Source of the DNA: Candidatus Krumholzibacteriia bacterium
GTDB taxonomy: Bacteria > Krumholzibacteriota > Krumholzibacteriia > LZORAL124-64-63
Length of the DNA stretch: 5,147 nucleotides
Direction of reading: 5' to 3'
NCBI GenBank assembly: GCA_029935695.1
Contig: JAOZJV010000293.1
Span: 1 to 5,147 of the forward strand
In this document: one piece after another, positions 1-5,147 of the stretch
Layout of the letters: every line of letters starts with the position of its first letter
Position numbering within the stretch: position 1 is the first letter of the stretch
Translations under genes and position numbers: made by a program
The notes under the pieces: model-generated
Told to the model about the DNA's origin: nothing
Databases searched by the model: none
What the model saw: the letters and a program-made list of their open reading frames with translations, nothing else

Positions 1-972
1 AAAGATTTGCTGCGGGTGGACATCGGGGTCAAAGGCAAACCCACACATACACTGGTTTTTCACCGGGCAGAAAAAACACCTCCGGTGGTCTGGGGAGACC
101 GGGCCGGACCTTCAGCCTGGGATCTTTTGCTGGAACAAGCTGGCGCCCCAGTGGTGGCGCTGGTCATTGACGACTGGGGAAATTCCCGCACCGAATCCAC
201 CAAAGGGTTGCTGAAACTGCCAGCCCCGCTGACCATGGCTATCCTGCCAAATCTGCCCTATTCCCGTCAGTTTTATCTGAAGGGAACCGAATTGGTTTTG
301 CCTGAATCCGGCAAAACAGCCAATGATGATCATGGTTCGGTGGGCCGGACCGAGCGTTTGGCCGCCGGCTGTTTTGTGGAGCTGCGGCTGGGTAAGAAAA
401 AAACCGTCGTCCCGGATAAACGCCGGGAAGTAATGTTGCACCTGCTCATGCAACCCCAGAGTTATCCCGAGACCAACCCGGGTGCTAATCCTCTTCTGGT
501 GGGCATGGACAGCGGTGAAATTTCCCGCATTCTGGACGGGGCCCTGAAAAATCTGCCTGGGGTAAGGGGCCTGAACAATCACATGGGCAGCGCCGCCACC
601 AGTGATCAGCCGACCATGGCCACCCTGATGAATATTCTGAAGAAACGTGATCTTTTCTTTGTGGACAGCCTGACCAGCAGCCGGTCTGCCGCCCATGGTG
701 AGGCTCTGGCCGCCGGTGTGCCCACCCTGCGCAACCGCATTTTTCTGGATTACAACAGCGAGAGCGAAACCACCATTGCAGCTAATCTGGAAGTGGTGGT
801 GCGCACTGCCCGCAAAAATGGTTTTGCAGTGGGTATTGGCCATCCCCATCCGGCCACCTGGCGGGTGCTGGCCCGGGAAATTCCCCGGCTGAAAAAGCAG
901 GGCATTATTTTTGTGACGGTTTCAGAAATGCTAGCCCTGAAATCAGTGACCGAAATGGCGGAGATGCCTTGA
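1..972 (+). CDS. Divergent polysaccharide deacetylase family protein (YibQ/DUF610 type), 5' partial
   Basis: The frame is open from the first base, so the gene very probably begins outside the window; the TTG at base 7 has no Shine-Dalgarno in view. At least 323 codons are visible. Counting from the first visible codon, the family hallmarks appear in order: VIDDWG (55-60), LPAPLTMAILP (73-83), MLHL (145-148), NNHMGS (192-197), LFFVDS (218-223) and GIGHPHP (278-284). The Asp of IDD and the His of NNHMGS and GHP are the likely metal-site residues by analogy with NodB-like deacetylases. The family is thought to act on cell-envelope or secreted polysaccharide, usually outside the cytoplasm; the true substrate is unknown and any signal peptide would lie upstream. 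Between the PYSR and EVMLHL blocks there are about 53 residues where E. coli YibQ has about 11, an insertion within the fold. The stop codon overlaps the start of the next gene, so the two are probably co-translated. Family assignment is firm; the function is inferred. Confidence 0.88.
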   Translation, partial: KDLLRVDIGVKGKPTHTLVFHRAEKTPPVVWGDRAGPSAWDLLLEQAGAPVVALVIDDWGNSRTESTKGLLKLPAPLTMAILPNLPYSRQFYLKGTELVLPESGKTANDDHGSVGRTERLAAGCFVELRLGKKKTVVPDKRREVMLHLLMQPQSYPETNPGANPLLVGMDSGEISRILDGALKNLPGVRGLNNHMGSAATSDQPTMATLMNILKKRDLFFVDSLTSSRSAAHGEALAAGVPTLRNRIFLDYNSESETTIAANLEVVVRTARKNGFAVGIGHPHPATWRVLAREIPRLKKQGIIFVTVSEMLALKSVTEMAEMP

Positions 973-2054
973 GTGCTGACCTGAAAAGCACGGTTATTTT
1001 TTGCCCCACCGACGAACATGATTTTGGCGAACATTTTCAGGACCAGTTCAGGAAAGCCCTGATGCAATTACTCCCGGCTGTGGGTGCAGGCGGCGGTGCA
1101 CCCTGGGCGGTTAAGGTTCCACTGGGGGTACCCGGAAATCCCAATCCACTATCAGCGGAGTTGATGTCTGCTGCCTCCCTGGCTCTACAGAATGCCGGCC
1201 AAAGCGTCGGTCCTTTTTTCGACACCATTTCCATCACCACCGAGGGCCTGCACACCGCCGATGGTTTGATGCAACGGGCAGAAAATCTGGGACTGCCGGA
1301 TTTCAAAGTGGGGGACGATCCCCTGGGACCAGCAAGCACATCTCTGCAACTGAGCGAAGAATGCTCCATGCCGTCAGTGGGTCTGTCGGCGGTGGGGGCT
1401 GAAGCCGGGGGAATGCTGGTGCTCAACTCGGTGCGGCCACACCCTTTTCTGGGACTGGGTGGGGCCATGCTTACTTTGGGTAATGGGGTTTTGGACCGGC
1501 CCACCAAACTAATTCTCCACCGGGATGTGAAGCCGACGGTGGATACACCCCTGTGCGCCGGGTGTGGGTCCTGTTTGGCGGCTTGTATTTTCGATGCCAT
1601 TGCCATCCGCAGCGGCCGGGCCATGATTGACCACAAACTATGCACCGGGTGCGGCGAGTGCATGAGCGCCTGCCATCTGGGGGGCATTGGCCCCGATAGC
1701 GGCATGAGTATTCCCCGATTTCAGAAATTGGTGGCCGAAGCAGCTTTTGCTGTGGCCACCAGGAGCCAGGCTGGCCAAAACGGTGCTTTGCTGCACGCCA
1801 ATTTTCTGACTCCCATGCCTCGTGAGGCTGGGGGCTCTTACGGCCGGGACCGGTTCCTGAAAGGGCATTTTGGTGTTTTGTTATCAACTGACCCGGTGGC
1901 TCTTGATCAGGCCACCTGGGATCTGCTGGTGGATGGCGCGGTGCACGGTTTGCGGCAGTGGAGCGGGTTTTTGCAGGAACCGACACCCCTGATGGAGCGG
2001 GCGGTGACCCTCGGAATGGGGCGCCGGCCTTATGAATTTCTGAATCAGGCCTGA
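969..2054 (+). CDS. DUF362 domain protein with two [4Fe-4S] ferredoxin clusters
   Basis: The 361-residue protein starts at a TTG. GGAG at 960-963 lies 5 bases upstream, and the start overlaps the previous stop as TTGA; the next in-frame ATG (1062) would remove the conserved N-terminal part. Residues about 1-185 and 255-325 match the DUF362 fold, including a Gly-rich LGLGGAMLTLGNG stretch (161-173) and STDPVALD (306-313). Between them sits a bacterial ferredoxin-type insert with two CxxCxxCxxxC motifs: C196, C199, C202, C206 and C225, C228, C231, C235. All eight cluster ligands are present, although the Pro that often follows the fourth Cys is replaced by Ile and His. There is no signal peptide or membrane segment, so it is probably cytoplasmic. 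DUF362 proteins are suspected redox or electron-transfer proteins, but the reaction is not known. The overlap with the deacetylase gene suggests translational coupling. Family and cluster binding are well supported; the role is unknown. Confidence 0.87.
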   Translation: MSADLKSTVIFCPTDEHDFGEHFQDQFRKALMQLLPAVGAGGGAPWAVKVPLGVPGNPNPLSAELMSAASLALQNAGQSVGPFFDTISITTEGLHTADGLMQRAENLGLPDFKVGDDPLGPASTSLQLSEECSMPSVGLSAVGAEAGGMLVLNSVRPHPFLGLGGAMLTLGNGVLDRPTKLILHRDVKPTVDTPLCAGCGSCLAACIFDAIAIRSGRAMIDHKLCTGCGECMSACHLGGIGPDSGMSIPRFQKLVAEAAFAVATRSQAGQNGALLHANFLTPMPREAGGSYGRDRFLKGHFGVLLSTDPVALDQATWDLLVDGAVHGLRQWSGFLQEPTPLMERAVTLGMGRRPYEFLNQA

Positions 2055-2080
2055 AATCTGCGTTCAAAGTGGGCATTTTC

Positions 2081-2109
2081 TAGCCAAGTGGACAGCTATG
2101 TGTTATAAT
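2081..2109 (+). promoter_or_regulatory. Sigma-70-type promoter with extended -10 upstream of the secD leader
   Basis: The -35 candidate TAGCCA (2081-2086, 4 of 6 matches to TTGACA) is followed by a 17-base spacer and a perfect TATAAT (2104-2109). A TG one base upstream of the -10 (2101-2102) makes it an extended -10 promoter. Transcription would start near 2116-2118, about 20 bases before the small leader ORF. It is the best promoter match I found in the window and would drive the leader and secD-secF independently of the upstream operon. Confidence 0.68.
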
Positions 2110-2135
2110 ACCCTGCGGTTAATTCGGAGGGATTT

Positions 2136-2189
2136 ATGCCTTCGGAACCCAGAGAAATCGGCAGGGCCAGTCTTTTTCGTGCGCCTTGA
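2136..2189 (+). CDS. 17-residue putative leader peptide ending Arg-Ala-Pro-stop, upstream of secD
   Basis: The ATG at 2136 is preceded by GGAGG (2126-2130) with 5 bases between, one of the best ribosome binding sites in the window. The product MPSEPREIGRASLFRAP ends at TGA 2187-2189. An in-frame TAA at 2106-2108, inside the -10 box, and the lack of any other start in between mean the ORF cannot be longer at its 5' end. It has no hydrophobic or signal-like segment and I recognise no homologue. It sits about 20 bases after the predicted transcription start, and its last three codons plus the stop form the 5' arm of a terminator-like hairpin. These positions point to a regulatory leader peptide rather than a functional protein. 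The C-terminal RAP resembles the RAPP/RAPG motif of ribosome-arrest peptides linked to sec genes. However, 17 residues would remain inside the exit tunnel. It may also be a chance ORF. Confidence 0.5.
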   Translation: MPSEPREIGRASLFRAP

Positions 2190-2236
2190 AGCATTTCCTC
2201 CCTGCCGGGACCAATCATAAAGGCGTGCTTTTTTTT
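2179..2236 (+). terminator. Intrinsic terminator or attenuator between the leader ORF and secD
   Basis: GTGCGCCTT (2179-2187) pairs with AAGGCGTGC (2220-2228) over 9 bp with two G-U pairs, and eight T follow directly (2229-2236). The 32-base loop holds its own small hairpin TCCC-TGCC-GGGA (2199-2210). The stem is weaker than the one after secF, which suits a conditional terminator. It would end transcripts from the upstream operon, or stop those from the leader promoter after about 120 nt unless it is prevented from folding. Its 5' arm coincides with the Arg-Ala-Pro-stop codons of the leader ORF. Confidence 0.6.
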
Positions 2237-2288
2237 GTTCAATTGACCCGGATTTTGGCCCTTGGCCTACCCGGAGATCAGGTTTTCC

Positions 2289-2293
2289 AGGAG
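2289..2293 (+). promoter_or_regulatory. Shine-Dalgarno of secD (decides the start)
   Basis: AGGAG lies 7 bases before the ATG at 2301. An upstream in-frame TTG at 2262 would add 13 residues ahead of the MNRSLQIR start, but it has no comparable ribosome binding site and SecD proteins normally begin a few residues before TM1. The ATG at 2301 is therefore chosen. Confidence 0.8.
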
Positions 2294-2300
2294 TGAAAAA

Positions 2301-4007
2301 ATGAATCGTTCCCTGCAGATCAGGGCAGGATTGAGTGTAATCGTCCTGTTGGTTTCCCTCATCGGACTGTGGCCCACTTTCCAGGCCCTTTCCATTAATA
2401 AGGAAGAACGCGCAGCCGCCCAGGATAATCCTGAACGTCTGGCCGAGATCGAAGAGATCGACAGCAAGGCTATCCGCCGCGGTCTCGATCTCAAAGGTGG
2501 CATGTACCTGGTGCTGGAAATTGACCAGTCCGACATGACCCCCGCCGAAGCACAGGATGCTTTGCAACGGGTGAAGGAGAGCCTAGTTCGTCGTATCGAC
2601 AAATTTGGTGTTTCCGAGCCTGAAATCACCACCTTCGGCGCCAGCCGTATTGTGGTGAAGCTGCCGGGTCTGCAAGACCCTGAGCGTGCCAAAAATCTTC
2701 TGGGAAAAACTGCCCGACTGGAATTCCGGTTGGTGCGGCCCGACACCGAATTACAGGATGTTCTGGAAAAACTGGACCGGGCATTCCTGGATGAAGCTGC
2801 TGTGGCAGCCGCCCAGGCTGCCGATGCTGATGCTGCCGGCGAGGATCAGATTGCCCAGGCTGACAGCACCGCCGGGGAAGAAAATCCCTTCGGTTCTCTG
2901 GAACCCGGTCAAACCGAAGATTCCAGCGATGCTCTTTATACAGCCGAGCATCCTTTCAGCGAAATGCTTATTGCCCAACCGGGACTTGGTGGCCTGGGCG
3001 CCACCCTTTTCCTGGAAGAAAAAAATGTGGCCCGCATGCAGGCCCTTCTGGATGACCCTCGCACGGCCCGGTCCATGCGTGATGTTGAATTCCAGATGGG
3101 TGATGCTCCTTTGGACCTTGGCGAAGGCACCTCTCTGCGCGCCCTTTACCTGGTTGACGGAGTGCCGGCCCTGACGGGTGACCGTCTCGAAGGTGCTGTG
3201 GCCACCAACGACAATGAAAACATTGGTCGTTTCCAGGTGAGCTTCACACTCGACAGCCGTGGTGCCCGCAGTTTTGCCAAAATGACCGGCGACAACCAGG
3301 GCCGCCAATTGGCCATCAGCCTTGATGGTCGGATCAGCAGTGCTCCCACCATTCAGAGCCGCATTCCCGGTGGTCAGGGCGTTATCACTGGTAACTTCAG
3401 CAACAACGAAGCCAGCGATTTGGCTCTGCTGCTGCGTGCCGGTGCCTTGCCTGCCGACGTGCACATTGTTGAAGAGCGCACGGTGGGCCCCAGCCTTGGT
3501 TCCGACTCCATCCAGCAGGGTGTTTCGGCGGCCATGTACGGTTCCATTTTCGTTGTTCTGTTCATGCTTGTTTATTACCGCCTCAGTGGTGTTGTCACCG
3601 TGATTGCCCTGATCAGCAACATCATCATCCTGATGGCCGTGCTGGCTCAGTTTGGTCTGGTGCTCACGCTGCCTGGTATTGCCGGAATTATTCTGACAGT
3701 GGGTATGGCTGTGGATGCCAACGTGCTGATCAATGAGCGTATTCGTGAAGAGCTGCGGAAGGACAAAACCATCCGCGCCGCCGTGCAGTCCGGTTACATG
3801 AATGCGACGCGCACCATTATCGATGCCAACGTGACGACTCTGATCGCTGGTGGCATTCTGCTCATGTTTGGCACCGGCCCCATCAAAGGTTTCGCTGTCA
3901 CGCTGAGTATTGGTATTCTCACAAGTATGTTTACGGCTCTGGTTATGACCCGCGTTATCATGGAAATGATCACACGGAACCAGGGCAAGCAAAAAATGAG
4001 CATCTAG
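2301..4007 (+). CDS. secD: Protein translocase subunit SecD
   Basis: The 568-residue product is the larger subunit of the SecDF accessory complex, which in the inner membrane uses the ion gradient to help pull exported proteins out of SecYEG. TM1 is at about 9-28, followed by the signature GLDLKGG (61-67) and the P1 base DPERAKNLLGKTARLEFRLV (126-145). An Ala/Asp/Glu-rich low-complexity stretch (about 164-215) and a further segment (about 230-280) follow, giving about 135 residues between EFRLV and the P1 head ALYLVDG where E. coli has roughly 45. The P1 C-terminal block has ITGNFSNNEASDLALLLRAGALPA (362-385) and VGPSLG (395-400). Five more membrane helices lie at about 405-425, 430-452, 455-478, 506-526 and 530-556. 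TM4 carries GMAVDANVLI with Asp472, equivalent to the proton-path Asp519 of E. coli, then ERIREEL. No yajC is adjacent. secF follows after 87 bases. Expression may depend on the leader attenuator upstream. Identification is firm. Confidence 0.97.
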   Translation: MNRSLQIRAGLSVIVLLVSLIGLWPTFQALSINKEERAAAQDNPERLAEIEEIDSKAIRRGLDLKGGMYLVLEIDQSDMTPAEAQDALQRVKESLVRRIDKFGVSEPEITTFGASRIVVKLPGLQDPERAKNLLGKTARLEFRLVRPDTELQDVLEKLDRAFLDEAAVAAAQAADADAAGEDQIAQADSTAGEENPFGSLEPGQTEDSSDALYTAEHPFSEMLIAQPGLGGLGATLFLEEKNVARMQALLDDPRTARSMRDVEFQMGDAPLDLGEGTSLRALYLVDGVPALTGDRLEGAVATNDNENIGRFQVSFTLDSRGARSFAKMTGDNQGRQLAISLDGRISSAPTIQSRIPGGQGVITGNFSNNEASDLALLLRAGALPADVHIVEERTVGPSLGSDSIQQGVSAAMYGSIFVVLFMLVYYRLSGVVTVIALISNIIILMAVLAQFGLVLTLPGIAGIILTVGMAVDANVLINERIREELRKDKTIRAAVQSGYMNATRTIIDANVTTLIAGGILLMFGTGPIKGFAVTLSIGILTSMFTALVMTRVIMEMITRNQGKQKMSI

Positions 4008-4094
4008 TCCCGGCTTTTCGGGCTTGGTAATATTTTTCGCCCTCAGGGGCATGAATCCGGATCAAGAAAGATTCGGGAAAGGTCGGACAGGAAG
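4008..4094 (+). other. secD-secF spacer with three small hairpins
   Basis: The 87-base spacer holds three short inverted repeats in series: CCCG/CGGG (4009-4012 with 4019-4022), GCCC/GGGC (4039-4042 with 4047-4050) and GAATC/GATTC (4053-4057 with 4070-4074). None is followed by a T-run fit for termination, and no promoter stands out, so secD and secF are most likely on one transcript. The structures might affect processing or secF translation, but each stem is only 4-5 bp and could be chance. Confidence 0.3.
4089..4094 (+). promoter_or_regulatory. Close-spaced Shine-Dalgarno of secF
   Basis: AGGAAG abuts the ATG at 4095, leaving only about 2 bases after the AGGA core, which is shorter than usual. 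The other purine match, AAAGG at 4078-4082, is 12 bases away. The start is nevertheless supported because SecF proteins typically begin MEFF followed by a short polar segment before TM1; the next in-frame ATG (4137) has no ribosome binding site. Confidence 0.5.
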
Positions 4095-5021
4095 ATGGAA
4101 TTCTTCAGGAACCCTAAAATTAACTTCGTGGGCACCATGAAACCTGCGTTCAGCTTCTCTGCCATTGTTCTCGTGATTTCCCTTGTGCTGATGGGCATTC
4201 ACGGCGGACCCCGGTTGAGCATCGATTTCACCGGTGGCTCGGTTCTGCAGGTTATTGTGGATCCCGCACCCTCGGTGGGCGAACTTCGCAGTGCTCTGAC
4301 AGAAAAGGGATACAATGGTATCCAGGTGACGGAATTCGGCTCGGCCGAGGAGTTTCTCATCACCTTCCCCAATGTGGAGGAAGGCACCCAAACTCTGGAC
4401 GCCGCCCAGGTGCTTTTGAATGACCTGCGCGAGAGCCTTCCCAACAACAACATCGAGCTGCGCCGGGAAGAAAGCGTTGGACCTAAAATTGGTGATGAGT
4501 TGCGCAAGGGTGCCACCAGTGCCGTATTCGGTGCTCTGGCCCTCATCGTGCTCTACATCACCTTCCGTTTTGTGTTCCGTTACGGTATCGCGGCCATTCT
4601 GGCCCTGGTCCACGACGTGACGCTGACGCTGGGTGTTTTCTCCCTGCTTGATCTGGAAATCAGCCTCTCGATTATTGCGGCCTTCCTGACTATCATTGGT
4701 TACTCGCTGAACGATACCATTGTGGTGTTCGATCGTATCCGCGAGAACATGAAGCTGCGCCGTAAGGAGAGCTACCGTCAGGTGATCAACCGTTCCATCA
4801 ACGAGTGCCTCAGCCGTACCGTGCTGACATCGGTGACAACCTTCGCGGTGTCCTTCTGTCTGTACCTGTTTGGTGGTGCCGTTATTCACGACTTTGCTTT
4901 CGCGCTGACCTTTGGTGTGGTCGTCGGTACTTATAGCTCCATGTTTATCGCCAGTCCTATTCTGGTTTGGTGGACCGAGCGGAAAATTACTGATAAAAAG
5001 CGGATGGCCATGGATATGTAA
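4095..5021 (+). CDS. secF: Protein translocase subunit SecF
   Basis: The 308-residue product is the smaller SecDF subunit and forms a heterodimer with SecD in the inner membrane. The length fits stand-alone SecF (E. coli about 323). TM1 lies at about 18-36, then the signature LSIDFTGG (41-48) and a periplasmic P4 domain (about 50-125). ESVGPKIGDELR (126-137) leads into TM2 at about 139-160. TM3 holds AILALVHDVTLTLG (167-180, Asp174 equivalent to the conserved Asp of E. coli SecF). TM4 runs into the strongly conserved IGYSLNDTIVVFDRIREN (201-218). RTVLTSVTTF (241-250) starts TM5, and GTYSSMFIASPIL (278-290) lies in TM6. The C-terminus is short and basic-to-acidic (TERKITDKKRMAMDM). It follows secD by 87 bases and ends 28 bases before a strong terminator, so it is the last gene of the unit. 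Identification is firm. Confidence 0.97.
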   Translation: MEFFRNPKINFVGTMKPAFSFSAIVLVISLVLMGIHGGPRLSIDFTGGSVLQVIVDPAPSVGELRSALTEKGYNGIQVTEFGSAEEFLITFPNVEEGTQTLDAAQVLLNDLRESLPNNNIELRREESVGPKIGDELRKGATSAVFGALALIVLYITFRFVFRYGIAAILALVHDVTLTLGVFSLLDLEISLSIIAAFLTIIGYSLNDTIVVFDRIRENMKLRRKESYRQVINRSINECLSRTVLTSVTTFAVSFCLYLFGGAVIHDFAFALTFGVVVGTYSSMFIASPILVWWTERKITDKKRMAMDM

Positions 5022-5049
5022 GGAACCGATTATTTTGGTGACTGGAATT

Positions 5050-5087
5050 GCCCCTCTGGTGCTTTGAGCGCTGGAGGGGCTTTTTTT
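5050..5087 (+). terminator. Strong intrinsic terminator after secF
   Basis: GCCCCTCTGGTGC (5050-5062) pairs with GCGCTGGAGGGGC (5068-5080) over 13 bp with three G-U pairs and a 5-base TTTGA loop, and seven T follow (5081-5087). It begins 28 bases after the secF stop and closes the secD-secF unit. The minus strand has no T-run on the other side, so it looks one-directional. Confidence 0.93.
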
Positions 5088-5147
5088 ACAACATTCACCC
5101 AGAACTGTTGATTGCCCCACTTTTGGCAAAGCAGGTGTGTTTTTTTT
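5088..5147 (+). other. Short non-coding tail at the window edge
   Basis: No gene is visible in these last 60 bases. A small inverted repeat TTGCC/GGCAA (5112-5116 with 5125-5129) is followed 10 bases later by a run of eight T reaching the window end. The gap is too long for a standard terminator, so it may be a weak back-up terminator or part of the next gene's upstream region. Confidence 0.25.

Larger units (their letters stand above)
2055..2300 (+). promoter_or_regulatory. Structured 5' leader region of secD-secF
   Basis: This gap holds, in order, the extended -10 promoter, the 17-codon ORF and the terminator-like hairpin described separately. Three further pairings are visible. TTCGGAGG (2123-2130) can fold onto CCTTCGGA (2139-2146), hiding the leader Shine-Dalgarno and placing its ATG at the end of the loop. 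CGGCAGGG (2159-2166) is perfectly complementary to CCCTGCCG (2200-2207) and interleaves with the terminator stem, so it could act as an antiterminator or form an H-type pseudoknot. Past the T-run, GGCC-CTT-GGCC (2257-2267) can form a short hairpin flanked by the direct repeat ACCCGGA (2246-2252 and 2269-2275). I recognise no known riboswitch class. A stand-alone small RNA of about 120 nt is an alternative reading. Confidence 0.5.

Noticed and set aside
2117..2236. Known structured RNA (SRP RNA, 6S RNA or a common riboswitch) between the DUF362 gene and secD
   Set aside because: The length would fit a small RNA, but I could not find the conserved core sequences of these classes. Kept only as an unclassified leader.
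2243..2271. TTGACC at 2243-2248 as the -35 of a second secD promoter after the T-run
   Set aside because: The sequence 17 bases downstream (CCTACC) does not resemble a -10 box.
2751..4052. A 433-codon reading frame on the minus strand opposite secD
   Set aside because: It lies fully antisense to the unmistakable secD and has a His/Gln/Asn-rich, low-similarity composition. It is explained by codon bias of the sense gene.
4051..4140. A 29-codon ORF starting at ATG 4051 and overlapping the secF start out of frame
   Set aside because: The only purine run upstream (AGGGG) is 1 base from the ATG, and the product is unremarkable. Chance ORF.
4062..5129. A 355-codon reading frame on the minus strand opposite secF
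   Set aside because: It is antisense to secF and reads through the secF terminator hairpin, with no recognisable motif. It is a shadow frame.
5108..5147. TTGATT (5108-5113) as a promoter, or TTGCC/GGCAA plus T8 as a second terminator
   Set aside because: There is no -10 box at the right distance. The hairpin is separated from the T-run by 10 bases, and the window ends there.

Overview
The window carries two transcription blocks read left to right on the + strand, about 56% G+C by eye. The first block (1-2054) is a partial gene for a divergent polysaccharide deacetylase (YibQ/DUF610 type), open at the left edge, followed with a 4-base TTGA overlap by a DUF362 protein with two [4Fe-4S] clusters. 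The second block (about 2081-5087) is the Sec translocon accessory pair secD and secF. It ends at a strong intrinsic terminator just after secF. No tRNA, rRNA, CRISPR array, insertion sequence or phage gene was seen. The long antisense reading frames are shadows of the real genes.

The most interesting part is the 246-base gap between the DUF362 gene and secD (2055-2300). It holds an extended -10 promoter (TAGCCA, 17-base spacer, TGT-TATAAT) and a 17-codon ORF with a good Shine-Dalgarno that ends Arg-Ala-Pro-stop. It also holds an intrinsic terminator-like hairpin followed by eight T, about 65 bases before the secD start. The 5' arm of that hairpin is the R-A-P-stop codons themselves. A second perfect 8-bp pairing interleaves with the terminator stem. 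This is the layout of a translation-coupled attenuator in front of secDF. It recalls arrest-peptide leaders found upstream of Sec genes elsewhere (SecM, VemP, the RAPP-type Apd peptides). The peptide is much shorter than those known sensors, so the mechanism is a hypothesis. A small RNA or a plain intergenic terminator are the main alternatives.

SecD and SecF are separate polypeptides. Both keep the signature motifs of the RND-like Sec accessory family and would act together in the inner membrane to pull secreted proteins out of SecYEG using the ion gradient. SecD has an Ala/Asp/Glu-rich insertion and an extra segment in its periplasmic P1 region. From memory this resembles SecD of FCB-group and related diderm phyla (Gemmatimonadota, Krumholzibacteriota and relatives) more than that of E. 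coli. With a YibQ-type deacetylase (typical of diderms) and an iron-sulfur DUF362 protein, the best guess is a Gram-negative bacterium of such a lineage or a deltaproteobacterium-like one. The phylum cannot be fixed from this window.
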